NCBI RefSeq assembly: GCF_944385615.1 | Contig: NZ_CALWXV010000022.1 | Location: 1-39,692, forward strand | Direction: 5' to 3' | DNA: 39,692 bases | From: an uncultured Flavonifractor sp. | GTDB taxonomy: Bacteria > Bacillota > Clostridia > Oscillospirales > Oscillospiraceae | Part shown: in pieces, positions 22,495-29,238 of the stretch | Layout of the letters: each line of letters begins with the position of its first letter | Position numbering within the stretch: the stretch's first letter is position 1 | Made by a program: the position numbers and the translations under genes | Notes under the pieces: model-generated | What the model was told of the DNA's origin: nothing | The model's input: the letters and a program-made list of their open reading frames with translations, nothing else | Database searches by the model: none

Positions 22495-22662
22495 TGGAAC
22501 AGGGGGCATACTAGCAGTGGACCGGATGACCCACTGGTTCCGCATCTCCTTTTAAGCCGGTGCCGGGTGAGCTCACCCTCTGGCGAAAGGCGAAAGGAGC
22601 AGGAACAAAGGGACAACCGATCCTGTAAGGGGCGCGGTGGAAACACCGCGCCCCGGTTTTTT
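22495..22662 (+). ncRNA. Candidate structured RNA of unknown family
   Basis: Complementary segments nest: ACAGG (near 22500) with CCTGT (22622-22626); CAGTGG with CCACTG (22515-22536); GTTCC (22537-22541) with GGAAC (22602-22606); CTCCTTT (22546-22552) with AAAGGAG (22593-22599); and an inner hairpin GGGTGA-GC-TCACCC (22565-22578). It ends in a strong terminator. I do not recognise it as SRP RNA, 6S RNA, tmRNA, T-box or a known riboswitch, and no clear promoter is seen. It could also act on the minus strand, ahead of DUF2508-bofA. Confidence 0.4.
22629..22662 (+). terminator. Strong plus-strand terminator with no gene upstream
   Basis: GGGGCGCGGTG (22629-22639), loop GAAA, CACCGCGCCCC (22644-22654), GG, then TTTTTT. 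The nearest genes on both sides are on the minus strand. Confidence 0.88.
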
Positions 22663-22664
22663 AT

Positions 22665-22832
22665 GCTCCAAAGTGGCCAGCCACTTTGGAGCGGGGGATG
22701 CAGCCCGCCGCGCGCGTCCTTTTGGCCCATGGCCAAAGGCCACACTTGCGGGCTGAGCAGTGTTTTTTCCGAGGCTCATGTCCTCGAAAAAAACAGATTT
22801 CCACTCTATTCCGCCGCCTGCGGGCGGCGGAA
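22665..22832. repeat. Tandem run of four different palindromes
   Basis: (1) 13-bp arms 22665-22677/22680-22692 with loop CA. (2) CAGCCCGC (22701-22708) with GCGGGCTG (22748-22755), enclosing a CCTTTTGGCC-CAT-GGCCAAAGG hairpin (22718-22739). (3) GTTTTTTCCGAGG (22762-22774) with CCTCGAAAAAAAC (22782-22794). (4) TTCCGCCGCC (22809-22818) with GGCGGCGGAA (22823-22832). Such packing suggests a REP/BIME-like or mobile palindrome element. Confidence 0.7.
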
Positions 22833-22865
22833 CTCTGCGAGGCTCCTTAATTGGAAGGGGCTTGC

Positions 22866-22907
22866 ATAAGCAAAAGGCGCGCCCAGCCGGGCGCGCCTTT
22901 TGCTTAT
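22866..22907. terminator. 19-bp perfect hairpin after the P-type ATPase gene
   Basis: ATAAGCAAAAGGCGCGCCC pairs perfectly with 22889-22907 across the loop AGCC. The 3' arm on either strand contains TTTTGCTTAT, so it may end transcription in both directions, although no separate T-run follows. It starts six bases beyond the ATPase stop. Confidence 0.6.
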
Positions 22908-22912
22908 ATAGA

Positions 22913-25543
22913 TCAATTCTTGCCCTTGCCCATGCCGGCAAAGATCTTGACGATCTGGATCACCAGGGTGGGCAGGAAGGCCAGGCCCACCATCTCTCCC
23001 AGGTTGGTGAGGGTGAAGTGCTGGGATACCATGAACAGATCCTTCAGGCCGGGGGTGAAGAGCACCAGCATCAGCAGCACCACACCGGCAAAAAAGGCGG
23101 CAATGGAGGCTTTGTTAGTGGTCAGCTTCAGCCGGAAGATGGACTCGGCGCCCCGGCAGTTGAAGCCGTGGAACAGCCGGGCCAGGGTGAGGGTGGAGAA
23201 GGCCATGGTGGAAGCCAGCACGGCGTCCCCGCCCTGATAGCCCAGATAAAAGGCGATCATGGTGACGATGGCAATAAGCAGACCCTGGCCGCCGATGCGG
23301 GAGAGCAGGGGCTTGTTCAGGATAGGCTCCTTGGGGTCCCGGGGCTTCTGGTCCAGCAGGCCCTTCCGGGCGGGCTCCATGCCGATGGCGATGGCGGGCA
23401 GGGAGTCGGTGAGCAGGTTGATAAACAGCAGATGGACCGGCTGGAAGGGCACCGGCAGGCCCATGAGGGAGGCATACAGCACGCAGAAAATACCGGCGGT
23501 GTTGCCGCTGAGCAGGAACTGGATGGCATTTTTGATGTTAGCGTATACGCTGCGGCCGTTGACCACCGCCCGAACGATGGTGGCAAAGTTGTCGTCGGCC
23601 AGAATCATGGAGGCGGCGTCCTTAGACACCTCGGTGCCGGTGATGCCCATGGCCACGCCGATATCTGCCTTTTTCAGGGCGGGAGCGTCGTTGACGCCGT
23701 CGCCGGTCATGGAGACGATCTTGCCCTTGCGCTGCCAGGCGTTGACGATGCGGATCTTATGCTCGGGGGACACCCGGGCATAGACGGAAATCTTGTCCAG
23801 CCGCTGATCCAGGTCGGCGTCGGTCATCTGGTCCAGCTCCAGACCGGATACCGCCTCATCCCCGTCCCGGAAAATGCCCAGCTGACGGGCGATGGCGGAG
23901 GCGGTGACCTTGTGGTCGCCGGTAATCATAATGGTGCGGATGCCGCCCCGCTTGGCGTCGGCCACCGCCTGGATGGCCTCTGGACGGGGCGGGTCGATCA
24001 TGGAAATGAGACCGATAAAGGTAAAGTCGTTCTCGTCTTCCAGGGTGGGGGGACGGACCCCGTCCAGCTCCCGATAGGCGAAGGCCAGCACCCGCAGGCC
24101 CTCCATGGACAACTGCATATTCACCCGGGCGATCTCTTCCTTCCGCTCGGGGGTCAGCTCCACCTTGCCCTGCCGGGTGAGCAGCCACTTGGACCGGTCC
24201 AGCAGCACGTCGATGGCCCCCTTGGTAAAGAGGGTGGGGGTGCCGTCGATGTCGTGGAGGGTGCTCATCAGCTTGCGGTCGGAGTCAAAGGCCAGCTCTC
24301 CCAGCCGGGGATGCTGGGCCCGGTAGGCCTCCTCGTCCACGCCGAACTTCTCGCCCAGCATCACCAGGGCCACCTCGGTGGGGTCGCCGATGGAGGCGCC
24401 GGTCTCCTGGTTGTTGGTGGCATCGCTGGCCAGCAGAGCCGCCTTCAGCAGCAGCCGCTGCACATCGTTGACCAGCTCCAGGTCGTCCCCCTCCAGCAGA
24501 GAGCCGTCGGCGTACACCTTCTGGGGGGTCATCTTGTTCTGGGTCAGGGTGCCCGTCTTGTCCGAGCAGATGACAGACACGCTCCCCAGGCTCTCCACCG
24601 CCTTCAGGTCCTTGATGATGGCGTTTTGCTTGGCCATCTTCTGGGTGCCCATGGCCAGCACGATGGTGACAATGGAGCTGAGGGCCTCGGGGATAGCGGC
24701 CACCGCCAGGGCCACTGCGAACATGAGGGAGTCCAGCACGCCCATACCGGTGCGGAAGACGGAGAGCAGGAACACCACCGCGCAGATGGCCATGATGACG
24801 ATGGCCAGCTTGGCGGAGAAGCTGTCCAGGCTCTGCTGCAGCGGGGTCTTGCGCTGCTGGGTCTGGTTCATCAAAGCGGCGATCTTGCCCAGCTCGGTGT
24901 TCATGCCGGTGCCGGTAACCAGCACGGTGGCCCGGCCATAGGTCACCAGAGAACCGGAGAACACCATGTTCTTCTGATCGCCCAGGGCCACCTGGTCGGC
25001 GTCGATGACGTCGGCAGTCTTGTCCACACCCTCGCTTTCGCCGGTAAGGGAGCTCTCATTTACTTTCAGGGAGAAGTTTTCCAGCACCCGGCCGTCGGCC
25101 ACCACCATGTCGCCGGCTTCCAGCAGCACGATGTCGCCAGGCACCACGTCGGCGGATGGGATCTCCACCCGGACGCCGCCCCGCAGCACTTTGGCAGTGG
25201 GGGAGGACATGGCCTTCAGGCTTTCCAATGATTTTTCCGCCTTCAGGTACTGGACGGTACCCAGAATGGCGTTGAGGATGAGCACGGCAAAGATGACAAT
25301 GGTGCTCTCCACGTTCTCCGACAGAGCGGAGATGACGGCGGCAATGATGAGGATGATGACCAGCAGGTCCTTAAACTGCTCGGCAAAGATCTGAATGGCA
25401 CTCTTTTTCTTGCCCTCAGACAGCTTGTTGGGGCCGTACTGCTCCCGCCGCTTGGCGGCCTCCTGATCGGTCAGCCCCCCTGGTCCGGCCTGTTGGGCGT
25501 CCAGGGCCTGTTGGGCGGTTTTTCGGTAATACGCCTCTGTCAT
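22913..25543 (-). CDS. Cation-translocating P-type ATPase (Ca2+/Mn2+, P2A-like)
   Basis: 876 residues. The N-terminal cation ATPase domain is followed by the actuator motif LTGES (near residue 185), the transport motif IPEAL in M4 (AAIPEALSSIVTIVLAMG), the phosphorylation site CSDKTGTLTQNK, then MITGDHK and MTGDGVNDAPALKKADIGVAMG, with six C-terminal membrane segments. The sequence is SERCA/PMCA-like, and such pumps move Ca2+ or Mn2+ out of the cytoplasm. A yybP-ykoY manganese riboswitch in the leader argues for Mn2+ export, as with Lactococcus YoaB. ATG 25543 follows GGAAGGGAAG. Confidence 0.93.
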   Translation of the reverse strand: MTEAYYRKTAQQALDAQQAGPGGLTDQEAAKRREQYGPNKLSEGKKKSAIQIFAEQFKDLLVIILIIAAVISALSENVESTIVIFAVLILNAILGTVQYLKAEKSLESLKAMSSPTAKVLRGGVRVEIPSADVVPGDIVLLEAGDMVVADGRVLENFSLKVNESSLTGESEGVDKTADVIDADQVALGDQKNMVFSGSLVTYGRATVLVTGTGMNTELGKIAALMNQTQQRKTPLQQSLDSFSAKLAIVIMAICAVVFLLSVFRTGMGVLDSLMFAVALAVAAIPEALSSIVTIVLAMGTQKMAKQNAIIKDLKAVESLGSVSVICSDKTGTLTQNKMTPQKVYADGSLLEGDDLELVNDVQRLLLKAALLASDATNNQETGASIGDPTEVALVMLGEKFGVDEEAYRAQHPRLGELAFDSDRKLMSTLHDIDGTPTLFTKGAIDVLLDRSKWLLTRQGKVELTPERKEEIARVNMQLSMEGLRVLAFAYRELDGVRPPTLEDENDFTFIGLISMIDPPRPEAIQAVADAKRGGIRTIMITGDHKVTASAIARQLGIFRDGDEAVSGLELDQMTDADLDQRLDKISVYARVSPEHKIRIVNAWQRKGKIVSMTGDGVNDAPALKKADIGVAMGITGTEVSKDAASMILADDNFATIVRAVVNGRSVYANIKNAIQFLLSGNTAGIFCVLYASLMGLPVPFQPVHLLFINLLTDSLPAIAIGMEPARKGLLDQKPRDPKEPILNKPLLSRIGGQGLLIAIVTMIAFYLGYQGGDAVLASTMAFSTLTLARLFHGFNCRGAESIFRLKLTTNKASIAAFFAGVVLLMLVLFTPGLKDLFMVSQHFTLTNLGEMVGLAFLPTLVIQIVKIFAGMGKGKN

Positions 25544-25571
25544 ATGCTTTCTTCCCTTCCAATCGTTTTCC

Positions 25572-25722
25572 GGCGAAGGGCAAAAGAAAAAAGACCCTTC
25601 GCCAACCGCCGGGCATACCTCGGCAGTTGTCGAAAAGTCTTGTTACCCATAGGGTGCATACCGCCAGGCCAAGCTGGCCGTGGTGTTGACGGTATGGCTT
25701 TAAACTACTCCCTTTTCAACTG
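25572..25722 (-). ncRNA. yybP-ykoY manganese riboswitch
   Basis: On the minus strand the leader starts with helix P1 (CAGTTG plus AAAAG, 25722-25712, with CTTTTCGACAACTG ending at 25624) and shows the conserved loops GGGAGTAG and GTAACAAGACT of the family. The 3' side of P1 can instead pair as CAACTGCCG (25629-25621) with CGGCGGTTG (25611-25603). A further GGCGAAGGG/CCCTTCGCC stem encloses a TCTTTTTTC run near the ATPase ribosome site. Mn2+ binding would favour P1 and thus expression. Confidence 0.85.
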
Positions 25723-25727
25723 CGGCC

Positions 25728-25756
25728 ATCATAGCATAGTTTGACCGGCAAGTCAA
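25728..25756 (-). promoter_or_regulatory. Promoter of the riboswitch-ATPase transcript
   Basis: Minus strand: -35 TTGACT (25751-25756), 17-bp spacer, -10 TATGAT (25728-25733). Transcription would start near 25722, the first base of P1. Confidence 0.88.
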
Positions 25757-25805
25757 TCTCATTTTGCCAGTTTACCCGAATTTTGTCCATTTTATCCTCC
25801 CAGCG

Positions 25806-25834
25806 TTGACGAAAAGGGCCCTTTCCGGTATAAT
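25806..25834 (+). promoter_or_regulatory. Promoter of the PsiE-like/ferredoxin operon
   Basis: -35 TTGACG (25806-25811), 17-bp spacer, -10 TATAAT (25829-25834). The spacer contains the palindrome AAAGGGCCCTTT (25813-25824), a possible operator. Confidence 0.82.
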
Positions 25835-25869
25835 CTGGGCAGAATATTGGCCGGAAAGGAGGGCCCGCC

Positions 25870-26313
25870 ATGAACGCCGCCACCGTAAAATTCCTGCTCA
25901 AGGCCGCCTGGGTCCTGGAGCTGCTCATCGCCCTGTTTATTTTACTGGTCACAGTCTTGCAGGTGGTCCTGACAGGAAAGGACTCCGTCCACTATCTGCT
26001 GTTGGGACAGTTCAGCCTCTATGAGTTTTTCGGCAGCGTCATGAATGTTGTCGTAGGCTTGGAGTTTATCAAGATGCTGGTGCTCCACACCCCCAAGGCG
26101 GTCACCGACGTGCTGCTCTTCGCCATTGCCCGACAGCTGGTGGTGAGCCACTCCAGCTCTGTGGACACCCTGCTGGGGGTGGCCGCGGTGGTCCTCATCT
26201 TCGTCATCAAGAAATTTTTGCTGACCCGAGAGGACTCGGTTCCCCCCACCCACATTTTAAACAAGTTCATCGGGAAACATCCGGCCGAAAAGGAGGCCTC
26301 CGACCATGAATAA
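25870..26313 (+). CDS. PsiE-like small membrane protein
   Basis: 147 residues with four hydrophobic segments: AAWVLELLIALFILLVTVLQVVL, YEFFGSVMNVVVGLEFIKMLVL, VTDVLLFAIARQLVV, and LLGVAAVVLIFVIKKFLL. The pattern LEFIKMLVLHTP and IARQLVV resembles the PsiE (phosphate-starvation-inducible E) family, of unknown molecular role. AAAGGAGG precedes ATG 25870. The end overlaps the ferredoxin-flavodoxin gene by 8 bases. Confidence 0.6.
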   Translation: MNAATVKFLLKAAWVLELLIALFILLVTVLQVVLTGKDSVHYLLLGQFSLYEFFGSVMNVVVGLEFIKMLVLHTPKAVTDVLLFAIARQLVVSHSSSVDTLLGVAAVVLIFVIKKFLLTREDSVPPTHILNKFIGKHPAEKEASDHE

Positions 26314-27058
26314 CCCTCATTGGATCTCCGCCGTCTTCAGTCCTACCGGCGGCTGCGCCGCCATCGCCAAGGCCATTACCGGCGGCCAGGGGCAGGTGGT
26401 GGACCTGTCTCTGCCCGTGCCCCATACTCCGGTGGCGGACAGCGCCCTGATGCTGGCTGTGGTCCCGGTCTTTGGCGGACGGGTCCCCGCCGTGGCGCTG
26501 GAGCGGCTGGCCGCTTTACAGGGATCAGGCCCGGCGGCGGCTGTGGTGGTGTACGGCAACCGGGCCTATGAGGACGCCCTGCTGGAGCTGACCGATTCCT
26601 TAACCGCGGGCGGGTTCCAGGTGGCGGGGGCGGCCGCCTTCATCGCCCAGCACTCCATCGCCCCCACCATCGCCCAAGGCCGGCCGGACGGGTCCGACCT
26701 GGACAACGCCGCCCGCTTTGGTCAGGCCCTGCTGGACAAGCTGGCCGGGCAGGCCCCTGCCGCTCCGGTGACAGTGCCGGGAAATACCCCTTACAAGGAG
26801 TGGAAGGGGGTCCCCTTCCACCCCAGCGCCGGAGAAGCCTGCATTTCCTGCGCCCTGTGCGCCGCCCGCTGCCCCGTGGGGGCCATTCCCACAGGTCAGC
26901 CCAACGAGACCGACCCGGAGCGGTGCATTACTTGTATGCGCTGCGTGTCGCTCTGTCCCAGAAAGGCCCGGACCATTCCCGCCCCCGCCCTTCAGGCCAC
27001 CACCGCCATGCTGGAGGAAAAGGCGGGCACGCCTCGGACGCCTGAATGGTTTTTATGA
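26306..27058 (+). CDS. EFR1-type flavodoxin/ferredoxin fusion protein
   Basis: 250 residues. The N-terminal flavodoxin-like part begins ISAVFSPTGGCAAIAKAI, where SPTGG replaces the usual S-T-G-N-T FMN loop. The C-terminal part carries two 4Fe-4S motifs, CISCALCAARCP and CITCMRCVSLCP. It is probably a cytosolic electron-transfer protein of the EFR1 family; partner unknown. AAAGGAGG precedes ATG 26306 and the 8-base overlap couples it to the PsiE-like gene. Confidence 0.88.
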   Translation: MNNPHWISAVFSPTGGCAAIAKAITGGQGQVVDLSLPVPHTPVADSALMLAVVPVFGGRVPAVALERLAALQGSGPAAAVVVYGNRAYEDALLELTDSLTAGGFQVAGAAAFIAQHSIAPTIAQGRPDGSDLDNAARFGQALLDKLAGQAPAAPVTVPGNTPYKEWKGVPFHPSAGEACISCALCAARCPVGAIPTGQPNETDPERCITCMRCVSLCPRKARTIPAPALQATTAMLEEKAGTPRTPEWFL

Positions 27059-27065
27059 GAAACAG

Positions 27066-27107
27066 AAAACATCCCGTATTTTCCGGTCGGAAACTACGGG
27101 ATGTTTT
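27066..27107. terminator. Bidirectional terminator between the ferredoxin gene and exoA
   Basis: AAAACATCCCGTA (27066-27078) pairs with TACGGGATGTTTT (27095-27107), giving a T-run on both strands for the convergent operons. Confidence 0.88.
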
Positions 27108-27119
27108 GCTTTGCAGGTT

Positions 27120-27872
27120 TTATTCCAGGTCCAGCTCCACCGGGCAGTGGTCGCTGCCGGTGACGTCGGCGTGAATGATCTGGTCCTTTACCCGGGGCAG
27201 CAGCCGCTCGGACACGATGAAGTAGTCAATGCGCCACCCGGCGTTGTTCTTCCGGGCGTTGAACCGGTAGCTCCACCAGGTATAGGCTCCGGTTTTGTCC
27301 GGGTAGAGGGCCCGGAAGGTGTCGGCAAAGCCGCTGGACAACAGGGCGGTCATTTTCTCCCGCTCCTGGTCGGAGAACCCCGCGTTGCCCCGGTTGGTCT
27401 TGGGGTTTTTCAAATCGATCTCCTGGTGGGCCACGTTCAGGTCCCCGCACAGCACCACCGGCTTTTGTTGATCCAGCGCCATGAGATAGCTCCGGAAGGC
27501 GTCCTCCCAGTCCATCCGGTAGTCGATGCGGGCCAGCTCGTTCTGAGCGTTGGGGGTATAGCAGCACACCAGATAGAAGTCCTCATACTCCGCCGTGATG
27601 ACCCGCCCCTCGGTGTCGTGCTCCGGGATGCCGATGCCATAGGTCACGCTGAGGGGCTCTGTTCTGGTAATGAGGGCGGTACCGGAGTAACCCTTTTTCT
27701 CCGCGCTGTTCCAGTAAATATGATAGCCCGGCAGGTCCAGCTCGATCTGGTGGGGCTGGAGCTTGGTCTCCTGAAGGCAGAAGGCGTCGGCCTCCATCCG
27801 CTGGAAAAACTCCAGAAAGCCCTTGCCCAAACAGGCCCGCAGGCCGTTGACGTTCCAGGTAATCAGCTTCAT
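27120..27872 (-). CDS. exoA: Exodeoxyribonuclease III (AP endonuclease, ExoA/Xth)
   Basis: 250 residues of the EEP nuclease fold: MKLITWNVNGLRA with the metal-binding Asn, LQETKLQ with the catalytic Glu, YTPNAQ, GDLNVAHQEIDL, and GSDHCPVELDL with the catalytic Asp-His. It cuts at abasic sites and acts as a 3'-5' exonuclease in base-excision repair. ATG 27872 follows GAGGAG and overlaps the upstream stop (ATGA). Last gene of lexA-ogt-small membrane protein-exoA, so it would be induced with lexA during DNA damage. Confidence 0.96.
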   Translation of the reverse strand: MKLITWNVNGLRACLGKGFLEFFQRMEADAFCLQETKLQPHQIELDLPGYHIYWNSAEKKGYSGTALITRTEPLSVTYGIGIPEHDTEGRVITAEYEDFYLVCCYTPNAQNELARIDYRMDWEDAFRSYLMALDQQKPVVLCGDLNVAHQEIDLKNPKTNRGNAGFSDQEREKMTALLSSGFADTFRALYPDKTGAYTWWSYRFNARKNNAGWRIDYFIVSERLLPRVKDQIIHADVTGSDHCPVELDLE

Positions 27873-28108
27873 CCGTCGTACTCCTCTTTCCCCCAGTTTA
27901 TGAGATGGGGGAGGAATTTCAGCATCAGGGGCAGATAGGTGGCCACAAAGACAATCACCGCCCCCAGGGCCGCCCACTTCCGCAGCTTTTTGGGGGCGGC
28001 CAGCCCCAACATGACCCCGGCGGCGCACAGGCACAGCTTGACCAGGGCCAGCTCCTTCCAGTTCATCTTGGCAATGTAGGCGTCGGCGGCAGACAGCAGC
28101 TTTTTCAT
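27869..28108 (-). CDS. Small two-segment membrane protein in the lexA operon
   Basis: 79 residues: an amphipathic N-terminus (MKKLLSAADAYIAKMNWKELALVK), then two membrane segments (LCLCAAGVMLGLAA and ALGAVIVFVATYLPLMLKFL). Similar clostridial proteins carry the misleading label permease of phosphate ABC transporter, though no transporter motif is visible. Function unknown. It overlaps both neighbours by ATGA (28105-28108 and 27869-27872), so it is fully embedded in the repair operon. AGGG precedes the start. Confidence 0.8.
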   Translation of the reverse strand: MKKLLSAADAYIAKMNWKELALVKLCLCAAGVMLGLAAPKKLRKWAALGAVIVFVATYLPLMLKFLPHLINWGKEEYDG

Positions 28109-28560
28109 AAACAGCCCTCCAGTCGTAACAGCCATTGTTTCAGTTCCAGCCCTCCCCCGTAGCCGGTGAGGGCGCCGTTTGCCCCCACCACCCGGTGACA
28201 GGGGAGAAAAATGGGCAGGGGATTGCGGTGGTTGGCCTGTCCCACCGCCCGGCAGCCCTTGGGGCTGCCCACCCGGCGGGCCAGCTCCCCGTAGGTGAGG
28301 ACCGTTCCATAGGGGATGTCCGCCAGGGCACGCCACACCCGCAGTTGGAAGGGGGTGCCTCTGGGGCAGAGGGGCAGGTCAAAGGCCTGCCGGTCCCCCG
28401 CCAGATAGTCCAGCAGTTCTGCCCTGCCCCGGGCCAGCAGGGGAGTCTCCTCTCCCGCCGGTGCCATGTGGGTGTTGGGCAGATAAAGGGCGGTGAGGGC
28501 GTTCCCCTCCCCCTCCAGGGCCATAGGCCCTACCGGGGTGTCAAAAACGATGCGGTCCAC
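28105..28560 (-). CDS. ogt: Methylated-DNA--protein-cysteine methyltransferase (Ogt/MGMT)
   Basis: 151 residues. The active-site motif PCHRVVGANGALTGYGGGL has the alkyl-accepting Cys. The helix-turn-helix FQLRVWRALADIPYGTVLTYGELARRVGSP and the Asn hinge (QANHRNPLP) are typical. It removes alkyl groups from O6 of guanine in a one-use reaction. The most likely start is GTG 28560, one base after the lexA stop, as no in-frame ATG fits. Translation is probably coupled to lexA. Confidence 0.92.
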   Translation of the reverse strand: MDRIVFDTPVGPMALEGEGNALTALYLPNTHMAPAGEETPLLARGRAELLDYLAGDRQAFDLPLCPRGTPFQLRVWRALADIPYGTVLTYGELARRVGSPKGCRAVGQANHRNPLPIFLPCHRVVGANGALTGYGGGLELKQWLLRLEGCL

Positions 28561-28561
28561 G

Positions 28562-29161
28562 TCAATACCGCCGCACCACAGCGGTAACCTTGCCCAAAAT
28601 GGTGCAGCCCTCCCCGTCAATGGGCTCATAGTCCGGGTTTTCCGGCATGAGCCACACCTGGCCGTCCTTCCGGCGGAGGGTCTTGACGGTGGCCTCGTCC
28701 TCAAAAAGAGCCACCACGATCTCCCCGTTGTGGGCGTCGGTCTGCTGATGGACCACCACCAGATCCCCGGGCAGGATTCCGGCGTACTTCATAGATTCTC
28801 CCCGGACCCGCAGGGCAAAATACTCCCCCGGCCGTCCGCCGGTGTCAAAGGTCAGATAATCCTCAATGCACTCCTGGGCCAGAATGGGAGTCCCGGCGGC
28901 CACGCTGCCCACCACCGGCACCTTGTCCCCCGGCGCCGTCTGCTCCTCGGGCTGGACCACGGTGATGGAGCGGGTCTTGCCCTCCGCCTTGGTGATGAGT
29001 CCCGCCGTCTCCAGCCCCTTCAGATGGAAATGGACGGTGGAGGGGGATTTCAGCCCCACAAAGGCCCCGATTTCCCGGACAGAGGGGGGATAGCCGTGCT
29101 CGGCGGAAAAGGCGATGATATAGTCGTAAATCTGCTGCTGCTTGGGCGAGAGCGTTTTCAT
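28562..29161 (-). CDS. lexA: SOS repressor LexA
   Basis: 199 residues. N-terminal winged helix: QQIYDYIIAFSAEHGYPPSVREIGAFVGLKSPSTVHFHLKGLE. Self-cleavage site Ala-Gly in VAAGTP; catalytic Ser in RGESM and Lys in ATVKTL. It represses SOS genes until RecA filaments trigger its cleavage. AAGGAGG precedes ATG 29161. A LexA box overlaps its own promoter, so it autoregulates and also controls ogt and exoA downstream. Confidence 0.97.
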   Translation of the reverse strand: MKTLSPKQQQIYDYIIAFSAEHGYPPSVREIGAFVGLKSPSTVHFHLKGLETAGLITKAEGKTRSITVVQPEEQTAPGDKVPVVGSVAAGTPILAQECIEDYLTFDTGGRPGEYFALRVRGESMKYAGILPGDLVVVHQQTDAHNGEIVVALFEDEATVKTLRRKDGQVWLMPENPDYEPIDGEGCTILGKVTAVVRRY

Positions 29162-29194
29162 GGCAGACCCTCCTTGTCAGTATCATCCGACTTT

Positions 29195-29223
29195 AGTATA
29201 CCATACGCCCTCCCCAATTGCAA
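29195..29223 (-). promoter_or_regulatory. Promoter of the lexA-ogt-exoA operon
   Basis: Minus strand: -35 TTGCAA (29218-29223), 17-bp spacer, -10 TATACT (29195-29200). Confidence 0.85.
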
Positions 29224-29234
29224 ACATTTGTTCT
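29221..29234. promoter_or_regulatory. LexA (SOS) box
   Basis: Minus strand AGAACAAATGTTTG against the Gram-positive consensus CGAACnnnnGTTCG: two mismatches at the edges. It overlaps the -35 of lexA, the expected place for autorepression. Confidence 0.8.
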
Positions 29235-29238
29235 AAGT

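Larger units (their letters stand above)
22397..22912. other. Gene-free, hairpin-dense intergenic region
   Basis: 516 bases without a supported gene between two minus-strand operons. The left part (about 22495-22662) folds into nested stems ending in a plus-strand terminator. The right part (22665-22907) is a run of five palindromes. Short frames exist but lack ribosome sites and plausible protein sequence. Confidence 0.7.

Noticed and set aside
22312-22545. 77-codon minus-strand frame
   Set aside because: Its AGGAG is only one or two bases from the ATG, it overlaps the DUF2508 gene, and the sequence resembles no protein.
22629-22662. T-box antiterminator/terminator
   Set aside because: GGTGGAAACACCGCG resembles T-box ends, but the TGGNACC core is interrupted and no aminoacyl-tRNA synthetase or biosynthesis gene follows.
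22760-25231. 823-codon open frame on the plus strand
   Set aside because: It is antisense to the P-type ATPase, has His/Gly/Gln-rich shadow composition, no ribosome site, and arises from GC-rich third positions.
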